From JAWVFM01 sp963823245 (lineage in GTDB: Bacteria; Actinomycetota; Thermoleophilia; Solirubrobacterales; 70-9), in assembly GCA_963823245.1 (NCBI GenBank), contig CAWGKQ010000010.1:1-64000 (forward strand): 64,000 nucleotides of DNA. The letters run 5' to 3'. Positions within the stretch are counted from its first letter, which is position 1. Every line of letters starts with the position of its first letter. The translations under genes and the position numbers were made by a program. This document shows, piece by piece, positions 9,677 to 19,970 of this stretch. A model generated the notes under the pieces. It was not told the DNA's origin. It saw nothing but the letters and a program-made list of their open reading frames with translations, and did no database searches.

Positions 9677-10042
9677 ATGCTGCACCACGTCTCGCTCGAG
9701 GTCCCGCCTGACGAGGTCGAGCGAACGGTCGAGTTCTGGACGCTCCTCGGCTTCGAGCGGCTCCCGGCCCCGGACGCGATCGCCGAGTACGTCACCTGGC
9801 TCGAGCGCGGCGCCAACCAGATCCACCTGATCCATACGCCCGAGCCCGCCGTGCCGCCACTCGGGCACCCGGCGGTTGTCGCCGCCGACTTCGACGAGAC
9901 GGTCGCGGCGCTGCGCGAGGCGGGCTTCAGGGTCGAGGAGGCTGAACGGCTCTGGGGCGAGCCGAGAGCGTTCGCGGTCGCGCCGGCTGGTCACCGCGTC
10001 GAGCTGATGAGGGCCCCGCCTGCTCCGGGATCGGCTGGTTAG
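9677..10042 (+). CDS. VOC (glyoxalase/bleomycin-resistance fold) family protein
   Basis: This 121-aa protein consists of one vicinal-oxygen-chelate unit. It opens with HHVSLEVPPDEVERTVEFW and ends with FAVAPAGHRVELM, the usual start and end of a VOC repeat pair. The H near residue 3, H near residue 51 and E near residue 112 could be metal ligands, but the substrate cannot be read from sequence. ATG 9677 lies 2 nt after nuoN and the stop abuts the nitrilase start, so the gene sits in the tail of the nuo transcript. A GTG at 9674 is an alternative start. Confidence 0.82.
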   Translation: MLHHVSLEVPPDEVERTVEFWTLLGFERLPAPDAIAEYVTWLERGANQIHLIHTPEPAVPPLGHPAVVAADFDETVAALREAGFRVEEAERLWGEPRAFAVAPAGHRVELMRAPPAPGSAG

Positions 10043-11044
10043 GTGACCGATTTCCCCACTGTTCGCGTCGCGGCCATCCAGGCGACACCGGTAATTCTCG
10101 ACGGGGAGGCCTCGGTCGACAAGGCCGTGCGCCTCCTCGGAGACGCCGCCGCGGAGGGCGTCGATCTCGCCGCGCTTCCCGAGGTCTTCGTGCCGCTCTA
10201 CCCGTCGAACGTGTGGGCCAAGACGGCGGCTGCGTTCTCGGGCTGGGACGAGCTCTGGGAGCGGCTTTGGGAGCAGTCGGTCGACGTACCCGGGCCGCTC
10301 ACGGACCGCCTCGCCGAGGCGTGCCGCGAGCACGGCATCATCTGCGGCATCGGCGTCAACGAGCGCGAGTCCGAGCGGCCGGGCACCATCTACAACTCCT
10401 ATCTCCTCATCGACCCGGAGGGGCTCGTCCACAGGCATCGCAAGCTGATGCCGACGATGCAGGAGCGGATCTTCCATGGGATCGGCGCCGGCGACGACCT
10501 CCAGGTCGTGGAGACCGGGGCCGGCCGCATCGGGGGCCTGATTTGCTGGGAGAACCGGATGCCCCTCGCCCGCTACGCGCTCTACCGCCAGGGCCCCCAG
10601 ATCTGGCTTGCCCCAACCGCCGACGACTCCGACGGCTGGCTGGCGTCGATCCGGCACATCGCCATCGAGTCCGGAGCCTTCGTCGTCTCGATACCGCAGT
10701 ACATACCGGCATCGGCGTTCCCGCACGACTTCCCGGTCCCTCTGCCGGACGGACGCGAGGTGTTCGGCAACGGCGGCGCCGCGATCGTGGAGCCCGACGG
10801 CGGCGAGGTCATCGCCGGCCCTCTCTACGGCGCGGAGGGAATGGTCACCGCCGACTGCGACCTTCGCGCCGGGCTGCACGCCAAGCGCGCGTTCGACGCG
10901 GTGGGCCACTACGGCCGCGAGGACGTGCTCGCGCCGGCTCCCGGCATCGTGCCCAGGATGGACCTCGGCAGCGGCGGCCGGGCCGGCAGCGGTGACCTCG
11001 CCGAGGGCCCAGACTCCGAGGGAGCCTCTCCGGGCCTCAGGTGA
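10043..11044 (+). CDS. Carbon-nitrogen hydrolase (nitrilase superfamily)
   Basis: This is a 333-aa member of the nitrilase/amidase superfamily, which cleaves non-peptide C-N bonds with a Glu-Lys-Cys triad. All three residues are visible: E47 in LPEVFVPLYP, K134 in HRKLMPT and C168 in GGLICWEN. The CWEN and LMPT contexts match the branch holding aliphatic nitrilases and cyanide hydratases rather than NAD synthetase or beta-ureidopropionase; the actual substrate is unknown. The GTG start follows the VOC stop with no gap. The last 25 residues are Gly/Ser-rich and probably disordered. Confidence 0.88.
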   Translation: MTDFPTVRVAAIQATPVILDGEASVDKAVRLLGDAAAEGVDLAALPEVFVPLYPSNVWAKTAAAFSGWDELWERLWEQSVDVPGPLTDRLAEACREHGIICGIGVNERESERPGTIYNSYLLIDPEGLVHRHRKLMPTMQERIFHGIGAGDDLQVVETGAGRIGGLICWENRMPLARYALYRQGPQIWLAPTADDSDGWLASIRHIAIESGAFVVSIPQYIPASAFPHDFPVPLPDGREVFGNGGAAIVEPDGGEVIAGPLYGAEGMVTADCDLRAGLHAKRAFDAVGHYGREDVLAPAPGIVPRMDLGSGGRAGSGDLAEGPDSEGASPGLR

Positions 11045-11144
11045 AGCTCGTCGGCGGCGCGCGCGAGCTCGTCGAGCTGGACATCGTCGTGGCGGGTCCC
11101 AGGCCCACACGCGAGGCGTCGCAGCGCATCTCTAGGATCGGCGA

Positions 11145-12749
<1,605 letters not shown>

Positions 12750-12756
12750 GCACCCT

Positions 12757-13866
12757 CTAGCGGCGGCGCTTGCGCTTGCGCTTCTGCGTCGGCCCGCCCG
12801 AGGCCCCGGCGCCGTTGCCGCCGGTTTCCGTAGCCTCGCGGCCGGTGCCCTCAACCGCGTCGCTGTCGCGCTCGGCCCGGGCACGCTGCTGCTGGCCGGG
12901 CGCGGGCCACGGCACGGCTTCGCCGGCGTCCCAGGCGGGCGGGCGACCGTTCGGAACGCGATCGATGAAGATCAGCCCGAGCCACCCGAGCCACAGGGCG
13001 AGGAAGATCGGCGCCTGCGGAAGCAGGATGAGCGCCGCGCCGAGCGCCATCCCAAGCGTTCCGAAGAATCGGGTGAGCAGGCCCACGCGATAGGCCCAGA
13101 GCGCCGTGTAGACGACCGCCCCGATCATCGCGAGGGCAGCCGGGAAGATCACGTTCGTCGCGAGCGTGACCGTCGAGTTGTCCTCGGCCGTCTTCGTGGC
13201 CTCGGCGTCGCCGACCTTCCCGTCGGTGGTCACGCTCGTGTCGACGTCGCTCTTGCCCAGCAGCGACGTGTCGGCTACCGACGTATCGACGGAGTTGGTC
13301 CCCTCGTCCGTGGAGCCAATGAGGTCCTTCTCCTGGCCCTGCGGATAGCTCACCGAGTAGAAGTCGCCGTGGATCGTCTCGATCTCGAGCCTGTTGTCGT
13401 CCGTGTAGACGCTGACCTTGGAGAGCGTCGGAGGGCTAGCGCTCAGATCCTTCCTGAACTGGGCGAACGTCTTCGACTGCTCCGGTGGCTTCGCCACATA
13501 ATCGGCGGCCGCCTGCTTCAGCCCGATGCCGTTGATCACGCCCTGCGCCCCGATCAGGATCGGCCCGATGAAGCACAGGGCGATCATCGCCGGCTGGACG
13601 CGCGGGCTGCGCGCCCGCGCCGCCGTGAACAGGAAGGCCAGCGGGATGCAGAAGAGGCCGAACCCGATCGCGCTGATGACCGCCGAGAAGACGAGCGCGC
13701 CCGCGTGGTCGTTGAAGGCGACGAACTGCGCGCCCGCGCCGCTCGGCGCCGGAATCTGCGCGCGGGAGACAAACGAGACGATGAGGAGGGCCACTGCCGC
13801 GAACGCCGCGATCCCGGCCGGCACGGAACGGGCACGCTCGCGCTCGAGTACCTGCTGCTTGCTCAT
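12757..13866 (-). CDS. Six-helix membrane protein of unknown function
   Basis: This 369-aa protein has hydrophobic segments near residues 17-36, 56-80, 92-115, 242-262, 268-290 and 291-306. A polar region rich in Asp, Ser and Thr lies between the third and fourth, probably outside the membrane. The C-terminus is hydrophilic and ends in a basic run (KRKRKRRR), which would favour a cytoplasmic tail. I recognise no domain. It is the last gene of a minus-strand group with the 75-aa and CBS genes, 10 nt after the former, and converges on thyX with 7 nt between stops. Confidence 0.8.
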   Translation of the reverse strand: MSKQQVLERERARSVPAGIAAFAAVALLIVSFVSRAQIPAPSGAGAQFVAFNDHAGALVFSAVISAIGFGLFCIPLAFLFTAARARSPRVQPAMIALCFIGPILIGAQGVINGIGLKQAAADYVAKPPEQSKTFAQFRKDLSASPPTLSKVSVYTDDNRLEIETIHGDFYSVSYPQGQEKDLIGSTDEGTNSVDTSVADTSLLGKSDVDTSVTTDGKVGDAEATKTAEDNSTVTLATNVIFPAALAMIGAVVYTALWAYRVGLLTRFFGTLGMALGAALILLPQAPIFLALWLGWLGLIFIDRVPNGRPPAWDAGEAVPWPAPGQQQRARAERDSDAVEGTGREATETGGNGAGASGGPTQKRKRKRRR

Positions 13867-13876
13867 GGCCGCTAGC

Positions 13877-14104
13877 TCAGTCCTCGGCGCGGCGTGGCGT
13901 CGGCTTGGCGGCGAGCGGGCGGAGGTCGGAAAGCTCGAGGCGCTCTCCGGCGGGCCGGATCGCGTAGCTCTCCTCGTCGGCCGGGGCGACGACCCGCGAG
14001 ACGCGCTCCCCCGCGGCCAGCACGAGGTCGAGGACCGGCGTCGCGAGGCGCAGGACGGCCTCGACCTGGTCGCGGCGGCGGATCTGCTGCGGGGTCGAGG
14101 GCAT
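13877..14104 (-). CDS. Small protein of unknown function (75 aa)
   Basis: This short hydrophilic protein lies between a CBS gene (6 nt upstream) and a membrane-protein gene (10 nt downstream). It starts MPSTPQQIRRRDQVEAVLRL and has one amphipathic helical stretch (AVLRLATPVLDLVLAAGERV), then a polar tail. There is no known motif. The tight spacing on both sides and the lack of any better frame support it as a real member of the three-gene minus-strand operon. Confidence 0.6.
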   Translation of the reverse strand: MPSTPQQIRRRDQVEAVLRLATPVLDLVLAAGERVSRVVAPADEESYAIRPAGERLELSDLRPLAAKPTPRRAED

Positions 14105-14110
14105 CGTTGG

Positions 14111-14566
14111 CTAGCCGCGCTCGTGAAAGAAGAATCCGGGCAGGGCGCCCTCGATGACCTCCTGGGTCATCCGCTGGGCGACCTCGAGGTTACCGGTGCG
14201 AACGGCAATGTCGTCAAGGGTCACGATTCCCACGAGCGAGCCCTCGTCCACCACCGGCAGCCGCCGGATGCGGTGCGTGACCATCAAGGCCGCCGCCTCC
14301 TCGAGGTCCATGTCGGGCTCGCCGGTGACGAGCGGGCGCGAGGCGTGCTCGCGGATGGGCTCCGAGCGCGGGCGCTCCTCGGCGAGGGTGCGGAGCGTGA
14401 GGTCGCGGTCGGTCACCATCGCCACGGGCCCTCCCTCCGGATCGCAGACGACCACCGAGCCGACGTTGCGGTCGCGCATGAGCTGCGCGACGCGCAGAAC
14501 GTCCTCGTCGAGGCGGGCAGTGACCACCCCCGGCGTCATGATCTCGCGGAGCTGCACGGGGCGCAA
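14111..14566 (-). CDS. CBS-domain-pair protein
   Basis: The 151-aa product is made almost entirely of two CBS domains (about residues 7-63 and 72-128), a module that binds adenine nucleotides and senses energy state. Typical CBS features are visible: MTPGVVTARLDEDV, VGSVVVCDPEGGPVAMVTDR and RRLPVVDEGSLVGIVTLDDI. No enzyme or transporter domain is attached, so it probably acts through a partner, possibly the membrane protein in the same operon (inference). It is the first gene of the three-gene minus-strand group. Confidence 0.9.
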   Translation of the reverse strand: MRPVQLREIMTPGVVTARLDEDVLRVAQLMRDRNVGSVVVCDPEGGPVAMVTDRDLTLRTLAEERPRSEPIREHASRPLVTGEPDMDLEEAAALMVTHRIRRLPVVDEGSLVGIVTLDDIAVRTGNLEVAQRMTQEVIEGALPGFFFHERG

Positions 14567-14638
14567 ACCGTAACCGACCAGCCGCCGAACGTCCCGCGCT
14601 ACCGCTCATAGCCCCCACCCAGGGACGTTCGCTGCTTG

Positions 14639-14932
14639 ATGGGCTCTAACATCGTTTCGGTGGAAGGAAGCGAAGGCTTCAACCTCTTCGGCGACCCGGA
14701 CGAGTTGCGCGAGCGGCTCGGCGAGCTCGCCGAGCAGATGCAGGGCGCCCAGAAGGTCGCCTGGGCCGACAACGCCATCAAGCTGGCCGTGGACATGACG
14801 GTCGCGGCGATCAACACCCTCGAGCTCAGCGGCTCCAGCGACGAGCAGGCCGCGCAGGTTCGCGATGCCATCCGAATCGTCTTCCCCGAGGCCGTGACGC
14901 TCGTCCGCGAGGCCCGCGAGGGCCTCTCCTAG
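14639..14932 (+). CDS. Small helical protein of unknown function
   Basis: This 97-aa acidic, mostly helical protein contains the segment FGDPDELRERLGELAEQM, followed by two further amphipathic helices and no membrane segment. I do not recognise the family. The start is uncertain: TTG 14636, ATG 14639 and GTG 14660 are all in frame and none has a clear ribosome binding site. A TAACAT hexamer sits about 10 nt before the GTG, so leaderless expression from 14660 is possible. It reads divergently from the CBS gene and stands alone. Confidence 0.55.
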   Translation: MGSNIVSVEGSEGFNLFGDPDELRERLGELAEQMQGAQKVAWADNAIKLAVDMTVAAINTLELSGSSDEQAAQVRDAIRIVFPEAVTLVREAREGLS

Positions 14933-15000
14933 CTCTTCGGGCGCGGAGTCGGCACACCGCGCGCGCCACCCGCGCGACCGCGCCGCGTAGCTTCGGGCCC

Positions 15001-15660
15001 ATGCGGACGCGATCGGCCACGCGCTCGGAACGAGGCGCCGCGACCGTCGAGTACGCCGGCCTAGTGCTGCTCGTGGCGTGCCTGATCGGGGCGGTGGTCG
15101 CGCAGGTCGCGTCCTCGCCGCCGACCCGCGAGGCGCGAGAGCTCGGCTTCACGCTCGCGCGAAGGCTGCGCTGCGGGCCGGCGCTGCCGGGACCGTGCTG
15201 GCAGGACCCGCTGACCGTCGCCTACGGCCGCCCGCTGGCGGGGGCGGTGCGCGCCCTCGCGCCGGCACCCGAGACCGCTCGGGCACCCGACGGCGCCGCA
15301 CTGCTGCCGGTCGACTTTCGCTACTGCCGCAGGGAGAGCTGCGCGATGCCCGGCTCGCGGTACGGGCTGACGGCCTCGAACCGCCGAGTCAGCGACTTCG
15401 TCTCGGTTGCCGACCACCGCCGAAGCGCCGGGCTGGTCGAGATCACCTACTGGCTCTACCGGCCGTTCGTCGGGTGGTCGAGGGTGACTCGCGATGCGAC
15501 GTCCGCGCAGGTCGCTGCCCTCGCCAAGACGCCGCTGCTCGATACGGCGGTACCGAAGCTGGTGTCCCTCGAGACTCTGTCGGGACGCGACTCCTACGTC
15601 TTCCGCGCCGGCGAGGAGCCCCCGTGGCGGGGGCGTATCAGAACGAGGTACCCGGGCTGA
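15001..15660 (+). CDS. TadE/Flp-pilin-like exported protein; intact parent of a dispersed 3' repeat
   Basis: This 219-aa protein has a basic N-terminus, then GAATVEYAGLVLLVACLIGA near residue 12. That resembles a class III (prepilin-type) signal, with cleavage before an A-x-x-V-E stretch followed by one hydrophobic helix, as in Flp pilins and TadE-like pseudopilins. The rest is soluble, with four cysteines that could pair outside the cell. No tad/flp assembly genes are nearby. Its last third, from about 15464 to the stop, recurs as fragments at 19.6, 35.15 and 40.13 kb. Assignment to the Tad class rests on the signal only. Confidence 0.7.
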   Translation: MRTRSATRSERGAATVEYAGLVLLVACLIGAVVAQVASSPPTREARELGFTLARRLRCGPALPGPCWQDPLTVAYGRPLAGAVRALAPAPETARAPDGAALLPVDFRYCRRESCAMPGSRYGLTASNRRVSDFVSVADHRRSAGLVEITYWLYRPFVGWSRVTRDATSAQVAALAKTPLLDTAVPKLVSLETLSGRDSYVFRAGEEPPWRGRIRTRYPG

Positions 15661-15709
15661 GGCGCCATTCTCATCTGGATTGGGGGTCTGGCGCCCGGTG
15701 AGGACTCGC

Positions 15710-16000
15710 TCAGGCGGGCCCCAGCAGCTTTGCCTTCTCGCGCTCGAACTCTTCGTCGGAGAGCACGTTCTGCTCGTGAAGCTCGCCGAGTTGTTTGAGC
15801 TCGTCCATCGCCTCGGGGGTCAGTCCTCCCGTGGCGGCGGGCTGGTCCGCCTGGTCGGGCTCAGCAGGCGCAGCCTGTTGAGCAGCCGCCTCCCCCTCCT
15901 GCTGTGCATCCTTTGCGTCTCTGTGCTTCTTGGCCGCAACGGCGGCCCCTCCGACTACGGCGACGCGTCGTCTGCGCTGGCGTCTGTCGCGTCCCAACAT
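15710..16000 (-). CDS. SHOCT-domain small protein
   Basis: This 96-aa protein starts with a basic stretch and a short hydrophobic segment (VAVVGGAAVA), followed by a low-complexity Q/A/E linker. It ends in a SHOCT module (MDELKQLGELHEQNVLSDEE, then FEREKAKLLG), a short C-terminal domain of oligomerisation or membrane-associated proteins. It lies downstream of the two paralogous unknown genes, 68 nt after the nearer one, and probably closes that minus-strand group. Confidence 0.82.
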   Translation of the reverse strand: MLGRDRRQRRRRVAVVGGAAVAAKKHRDAKDAQQEGEAAAQQAAPAEPDQADQPAATGGLTPEAMDELKQLGELHEQNVLSDEEFEREKAKLLGPA

Positions 16001-16068
16001 CTGGTCCTCCTTGGATCCATTGCTCCCTAAGGCTCTCGTAACTCGACCGGCCTACCTGCGGGTGGCCA

Positions 16069-16773
16069 TCACGGCTTGTAGTTGCTGTACGCGCCGCCGA
16101 CGCGGTCGTACGTGTTGCCGAGCTCGTCCTGGGTGATCTTGACGGCGCCGTTGTCCGGCGTCAGCACCAGATCCTCCTCGAGCACCTTGGTCCGGAACTT
16201 CCAGCCCGGCGCGGGCTTCAGGCGATCGCCGAGGGCCTTGAGGCTCTCGTAGGTCTGGCTCGGGTCGACGATCAGGCTCGCCGACTTCATGCACCACGTG
16301 TTGCCGTCGGGATCGTCGAGCAGGAAGACCGGGGAGCCCTTGTTGATCCCGATCTGGGTGTCGCGCTTGCCGGCGATCGACTTGTAGGCGACGCTCTCGT
16401 GCTTTCGCATCTCCTTCGGAACGTCGAGCCACATCACCCAGCGCGCCTTGAGGCCGTTGAAGTCGCGCTCGCCTCCGACCATCACCTCGACCCAGTCCAC
16501 GCACCACAGCCGAGGGCCGTTCTTGAACGCGCCCATCGTGTGGTACTCCTTGGTGAGAGCTTCGACCTCGACGCCGTCGAGAAGCTCCTGGGGGGATGTA
16601 TCGCCGTTCCCGTTGGCGGTGTTGAGCCCAATCGTGTTGTAGACGCCGCCGACGACGTGGAACACGTTGCCGCCGATCAGGAAGATCTCCGTGTAGCGCT
16701 GCGTGCGCACGTCCTCGAAGCGCATGAGCTTTGCGCCGGCGTCGTCCTTGGGAAGTTTGGCCATCAGTTTCAT
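16069..16773 (-). CDS. Unknown protein, paralogue A of a tandem pair
   Basis: The 234-aa product has no signal peptide or membrane segment. It aligns along its length with the neighbouring 242-aa gene. Matching blocks are RYTEIFLIGGNVF with RYRFAEVALFTG, GSPVFLLDDPDGNTW with GSEVYLLDSPDGEVF, and PGWKFRTKVLEEDLVL with EGWTFRTKTLDRPLVV, plus a C-terminal Q-D-x-L-x-N-x-Y block. The conserved D-S/D-P-D-G turn and the QDDL/QDEL block are candidate functional sites. I cannot name the family. It starts 26 nt after paralogue B and follows the DUF1254 gene in the same direction. Confidence 0.75.
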   Translation of the reverse strand: MKLMAKLPKDDAGAKLMRFEDVRTQRYTEIFLIGGNVFHVVGGVYNTIGLNTANGNGDTSPQELLDGVEVEALTKEYHTMGAFKNGPRLWCVDWVEVMVGGERDFNGLKARWVMWLDVPKEMRKHESVAYKSIAGKRDTQIGINKGSPVFLLDDPDGNTWCMKSASLIVDPSQTYESLKALGDRLKPAPGWKFRTKVLEEDLVLTPDNGAVKITQDELGNTYDRVGGAYSNYKP

Positions 16774-16799
16774 CTCTAGATCTCCTTGGGTTGGCCGGC

Positions 16800-17528
16800 C
16801 TACGGGACGTAGTTGAACGCCTTGCCGCCGTCGGAGCCCTGATAGCGGTTAAGCAGGTCGTCCTGCATGACGTGCGCCCGCTTGCCGGTCTCATGGGTAG
16901 AGACAACCAACGGCCGGTCGAGGGTCTTGGTGCGGAAGGTCCATCCTTCCGCAAGCGTCAGTCTGTCGGCGAGGGTGTCAGGACCCTCCTCCTCTGCGGC
17001 CAGGCCATCGTCGGTGTGGGCGTTGTAGGACTGCATGACGAAGACCTCGCCGTCCGGAGAGTCGAGCAGGTAGACCTCACTGCCCTCGTCGTAAGTGAAC
17101 GCGTTGTCGCGGTGGATGTATCCGGCGACGTAGTTGCCCTCGGTGATCGCCTTCTTCAGGTCCGCTACCGGCACGACCCCCATCCAGGTCATCTTGATCC
17201 CGCCGAAGTCGCGGTCGTCTCCGGCCTCCCAGACATCGAACTCGTCGAACATCCAGTAACGGGGCGGATTCAAGAAGGCGCCGATCGCGTCATTCTCCTC
17301 CGCGATCTTGGCCTGGTCGAGGGTGGCAAAGCGCGACGGAACCGGGTCGTCGACGCCGGTCGAGTTGTAGAAGTCCGCGACGGCGTTGTCCGGTGAGGTT
17401 CCCGTGAACAGGGCCACCTCGGCGAAGCGATAGCGGCCCTTCAGGCCCTTGAGGTGGATCTCCCGATCGGGGATCAGGTGCTGTTCTTGGGAGTGCTCGA
17501 CGTTCTGCTCGGCGGTGACGTCACTCAT
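16800..17528 (-). CDS. Unknown protein, paralogue B of a tandem pair
   Basis: This 242-aa soluble protein is homologous to the next gene downstream and shares the same block order: an N-terminal F-T/G-G-T-S region, a central GSEVYLLDSPDGEVFVMQSY, then EGWTFRTKTLDRPLVV and MQDDLLNRYQG. Sequence identity between the pair is low but runs over the full length, so the duplication is old. The start MSDVTAEQNV follows the DUF1254 gene by 51 nt. The order membrane protein, DUF1254/1214, B, A, SHOCT suggests a single transcription unit. No function is known. Confidence 0.75.
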   Translation of the reverse strand: MSDVTAEQNVEHSQEQHLIPDREIHLKGLKGRYRFAEVALFTGTSPDNAVADFYNSTGVDDPVPSRFATLDQAKIAEENDAIGAFLNPPRYWMFDEFDVWEAGDDRDFGGIKMTWMGVVPVADLKKAITEGNYVAGYIHRDNAFTYDEGSEVYLLDSPDGEVFVMQSYNAHTDDGLAAEEEGPDTLADRLTLAEGWTFRTKTLDRPLVVSTHETGKRAHVMQDDLLNRYQGSDGGKAFNYVP

Positions 17529-17579
17529 TTTCGAGTCTTCCTGCTTTCGTTGGTGGGGATCACTGACGGAGCGCTCGCT

Positions 17580-19040
17580 TCAGTCGAGCCGCTTGACGGG
17601 TGGGCATTCCCACTTCGCCTCGATCACCTCGGCGCGCGGCAGATACATCCGCAAGATCAAGAACCACTCGCCGTCGGTCGGGGATGGGAGCCAGTTCGCT
17701 TCTTCATCCCCGCCGGGGGACTCGGCCTGCAAACGGATCGTCAGCCCTCCGTCGGAGTCGGTCTTCAGCCCGGCGGTCCTGTCGCCGATCGAATACCGGT
17801 CGGCCGTGTTCGCGACCAGGTTCATGTCGGTTCCGTAGAGAGCAAGCGACCAGAACGAGTCCGCGGGCGGCTTGTCGTCGGCACCGAACCGGAGCTCGTA
17901 GCGGCTGTCGCCGCTCAGTTTCTTCCCGTCCGAATCGGTGAAGTTGACGAGGTAGACGGCCTCGGCGGGGTCGTTCGTAGTGATCCCGGCGAGCGATTGG
18001 TCGGCGGCGCGAAGTAGGAAGTCGTCCCCATAGCGCCCGGTCTCGGGCGGTGGATAGCGCCAGCCGTTGACGATGTTGGCCCAGTCTCCGCTCATGAACT
18101 GCTCCTTGAGCAAAGACATCCCGATGACTTCGGCCCGGATCAAACCCTGCTTGACAGCGTCGGGCTGCGCGTCGAGATCGAGCCCCGGACCGATGCCAAT
18201 CCGAGCGAACTGGTTCAGAACCAGGTCGTGATGGGCCGGCGGCGGGTTCTCCTCGAGCATCGCGTTCAGGGTCTTGAAAGGCCCCAGAGGGTCCTGCTCG
18301 GGCTCGATCGGCTCGAGCACGTCGCGCCGCGCGCCGCCGTCGGCGTACTTCTCGCCCCACTTGCTGAGCGGGGTGAGCTTGTATTGGTCCTGGAGCTCGT
18401 GCACGTTGGCGATGTCGTCGTCCCCGTCGACCAGGGTCCGGCCGAGGATCAGGATCCACGGCGTGTGTGAGTGCTCCAGCGACTGGTCGACGTCCTCGGG
18501 CAGCTCTCCCTCCCAATCGGGCCCGACGATCGCGAAGCTCCCGACCTTCGAGCCGGTCGTGCGCTGACCGACGTAGTCGACGTTGTCGGAGTCGATCCCG
18601 ACCAACTCGAAGGTGAAGTAGCGCTCGCCCATGTCCGGGTGGCTGAGGATCACGGGCTCCTCGCTCAGATCCACCCAGGCGGTCGAGTAGAGGGTGTCGT
18701 TGTTCGGGCAGCCTCCGTCGCGGTATGAGGCGTCGAGCAGCTGCCGGGCGTGCCAGAAGCCGTTGACGGGCGCGTACGGGGTGAAGGTCGGGTCATGCTC
18801 CTCGTCGGCCACCCACTTGTGGCGGAGCTGGGCGTTGTAGATGTAGGGGAACCCATAGACGAAGGCCTGCAGGCCGGCGCTGTAGGCGTACTCCGAGTGC
18901 CAGTCGTCGACCTTGCCGGTCAGCACCGGCTTGACGGCCGACTTCAACATCGGCGCCGCCTTGCCGAGCTTCTTCGCCTTCGTCGCCGCCGCACCGGGCA
19001 GCTTGGCCAGGTTCGCTATTTCGGATCGCACTGCGCTCAT
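17580..19040 (-). CDS. DUF1254/DUF1214-domain protein
   Basis: This 486-aa protein has the DUF1254 region in its first half (AYSAGLQAFVYGFPYIYNAQ; NNDTLYSTAWVDLSEEPVIL) and DUF1214 in its second half (FWSLALYGTDMNLVAN through GEWFLILRMYLPR). This two-domain family is widespread and of unsettled function. ATG 19040 was chosen because the homologous region begins soon after it; about 96 upstream in-frame codons look non-coding. It has a hydrophobic Ala-rich N-terminus but no clean signal peptide. It lies 42 nt after the 58-aa membrane protein and leads the paralogue pair. Confidence 0.86.
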   Translation of the reverse strand: MSAVRSEIANLAKLPGAAATKAKKLGKAAPMLKSAVKPVLTGKVDDWHSEYAYSAGLQAFVYGFPYIYNAQLRHKWVADEEHDPTFTPYAPVNGFWHARQLLDASYRDGGCPNNDTLYSTAWVDLSEEPVILSHPDMGERYFTFELVGIDSDNVDYVGQRTTGSKVGSFAIVGPDWEGELPEDVDQSLEHSHTPWILILGRTLVDGDDDIANVHELQDQYKLTPLSKWGEKYADGGARRDVLEPIEPEQDPLGPFKTLNAMLEENPPPAHHDLVLNQFARIGIGPGLDLDAQPDAVKQGLIRAEVIGMSLLKEQFMSGDWANIVNGWRYPPPETGRYGDDFLLRAADQSLAGITTNDPAEAVYLVNFTDSDGKKLSGDSRYELRFGADDKPPADSFWSLALYGTDMNLVANTADRYSIGDRTAGLKTDSDGGLTIRLQAESPGGDEEANWLPSPTDGEWFLILRMYLPRAEVIEAKWECPPVKRLD

Positions 19041-19081
19041 GACGCCAGCGGACTCGGGGCGATCGCCTCGCTCAGTCGCGT

Positions 19082-19258
19082 CTAGGCCTGCCCGGCCGCG
19101 GCTCTTTGTGTGGGGCCGCTGAAGGCACCGAAGATCCAGAGGATCGGAAGGAAGATCCCGAAGAAGAACAGCCAGCCATGGCCGTTGCGAAGGGTGGACA
19201 GACCAAGCCAGAAGAAGAGGACGATGTAGAGCACCGCACCCAGGGACCAGAGCAACAT
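19082..19258 (-). CDS. 58-aa small membrane protein
   Basis: ATG 19258 has a good ribosome binding site (GAAAGG, 9 nt upstream), which decides the start over a longer open frame to 19351. The product has two hydrophobic helices (LLWSLGAVLYIVLFFWLGL and WLFFFGIFLPILWIFGAF) joined by a short TLRNGHG loop, and a polar C-terminus. Two-helix hairpins of this size are common in actinobacteria as uncharacterised membrane proteins. It is the first gene of the minus-strand DUF1254 group. Confidence 0.7.
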   Translation of the reverse strand: MLLWSLGAVLYIVLFFWLGLSTLRNGHGWLFFFGIFLPILWIFGAFSGPTQRAAAGQA

Positions 19259-19555
19259 TTCGGAGCCTTTCGTTGGTAGCCCAGCGACCGTAAGCGAGAC
19301 GCTGAACCGATTCATCGGTGCTAACCACCTCACTGCCGTCGGTAGAAGCACGCGGGCAGCCTGATCCCGTTGGCGTACGCCGAGCGCGAATCAGCCGAAC
19401 CCCGCACCCGCTCCCTGTGCGAAGCGGGCAGGCCAGCTCGTCTATCCGAGACGCTCGCTTCGGACGAGGAGCCGAATCGGAACCGGCTTCGCTCTTGGCA
19501 TCCGCTTCGCGGGCTGAGCGGGCCTCGCTTAGTGCCCTCGACGATAAGGGTTACT

Positions 19556-19887
19556 AACTGGCTCTACATACCGTTCGTCGGGTGGTCGAGGGTGACTCGC
19601 GATGCGACGTCCGCGCAGGTCGCTGCCCTCGCCAAGACGCCGCTGCTCGATACGGCGGTACCGAAGCTGGTGCCCCTCGAGACGGTGCCGGGCCGCGACT
19701 CATACGTCTTCCGGGCGGCCTAGGAGCCCCCGTGGCGCGGGCGCATCAGAACGAGGTACCCGGGCTGACTCAAAGACCGCGTCACCGCTAGCTCTTCAGC
19801 CGCTGGGCTCGGATCCGAAGAGCGGACGACCGGAATCGTGACGTGAGCGAGCGCGGAGCCGGCGAGGGGTTTGGGCTCCTCCTGGTC
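19556..19887 (+). pseudogene. TadE-like 3' fragment, repeat copy B, plus 120 bp of shared flank
   Basis: From 19576 to about 19680 this stretch is identical, over about 100 bp, to the coding part of the intact gene at 15464-15568, and similarity continues to the stop. It lacks any 5' part. A gag-to-tag change creates a premature stop (FRAA* where the parent has FRAGEE) at about 19721. After the shared terminal tga (19766-19768) another 120 bp matches the copy at 35.2 kb but not the parent. The rest of the 19259-19970 gap holds no gene that I can support. Confidence 0.85.
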
Positions 19888-19970
19888 TACTCGGCGCGTG
19901 GCACCCGGATGCTCGCTTTCACGCGGGAGGAGGCGTCCTGATCACCGACGATGACCGGGTCCATGGTTGA

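Noticed and set aside
19318..19557. Small + strand ORFs before repeat copy B
   Set aside because: No ribosome binding site, no family pattern and atypical composition; probably intergenic.
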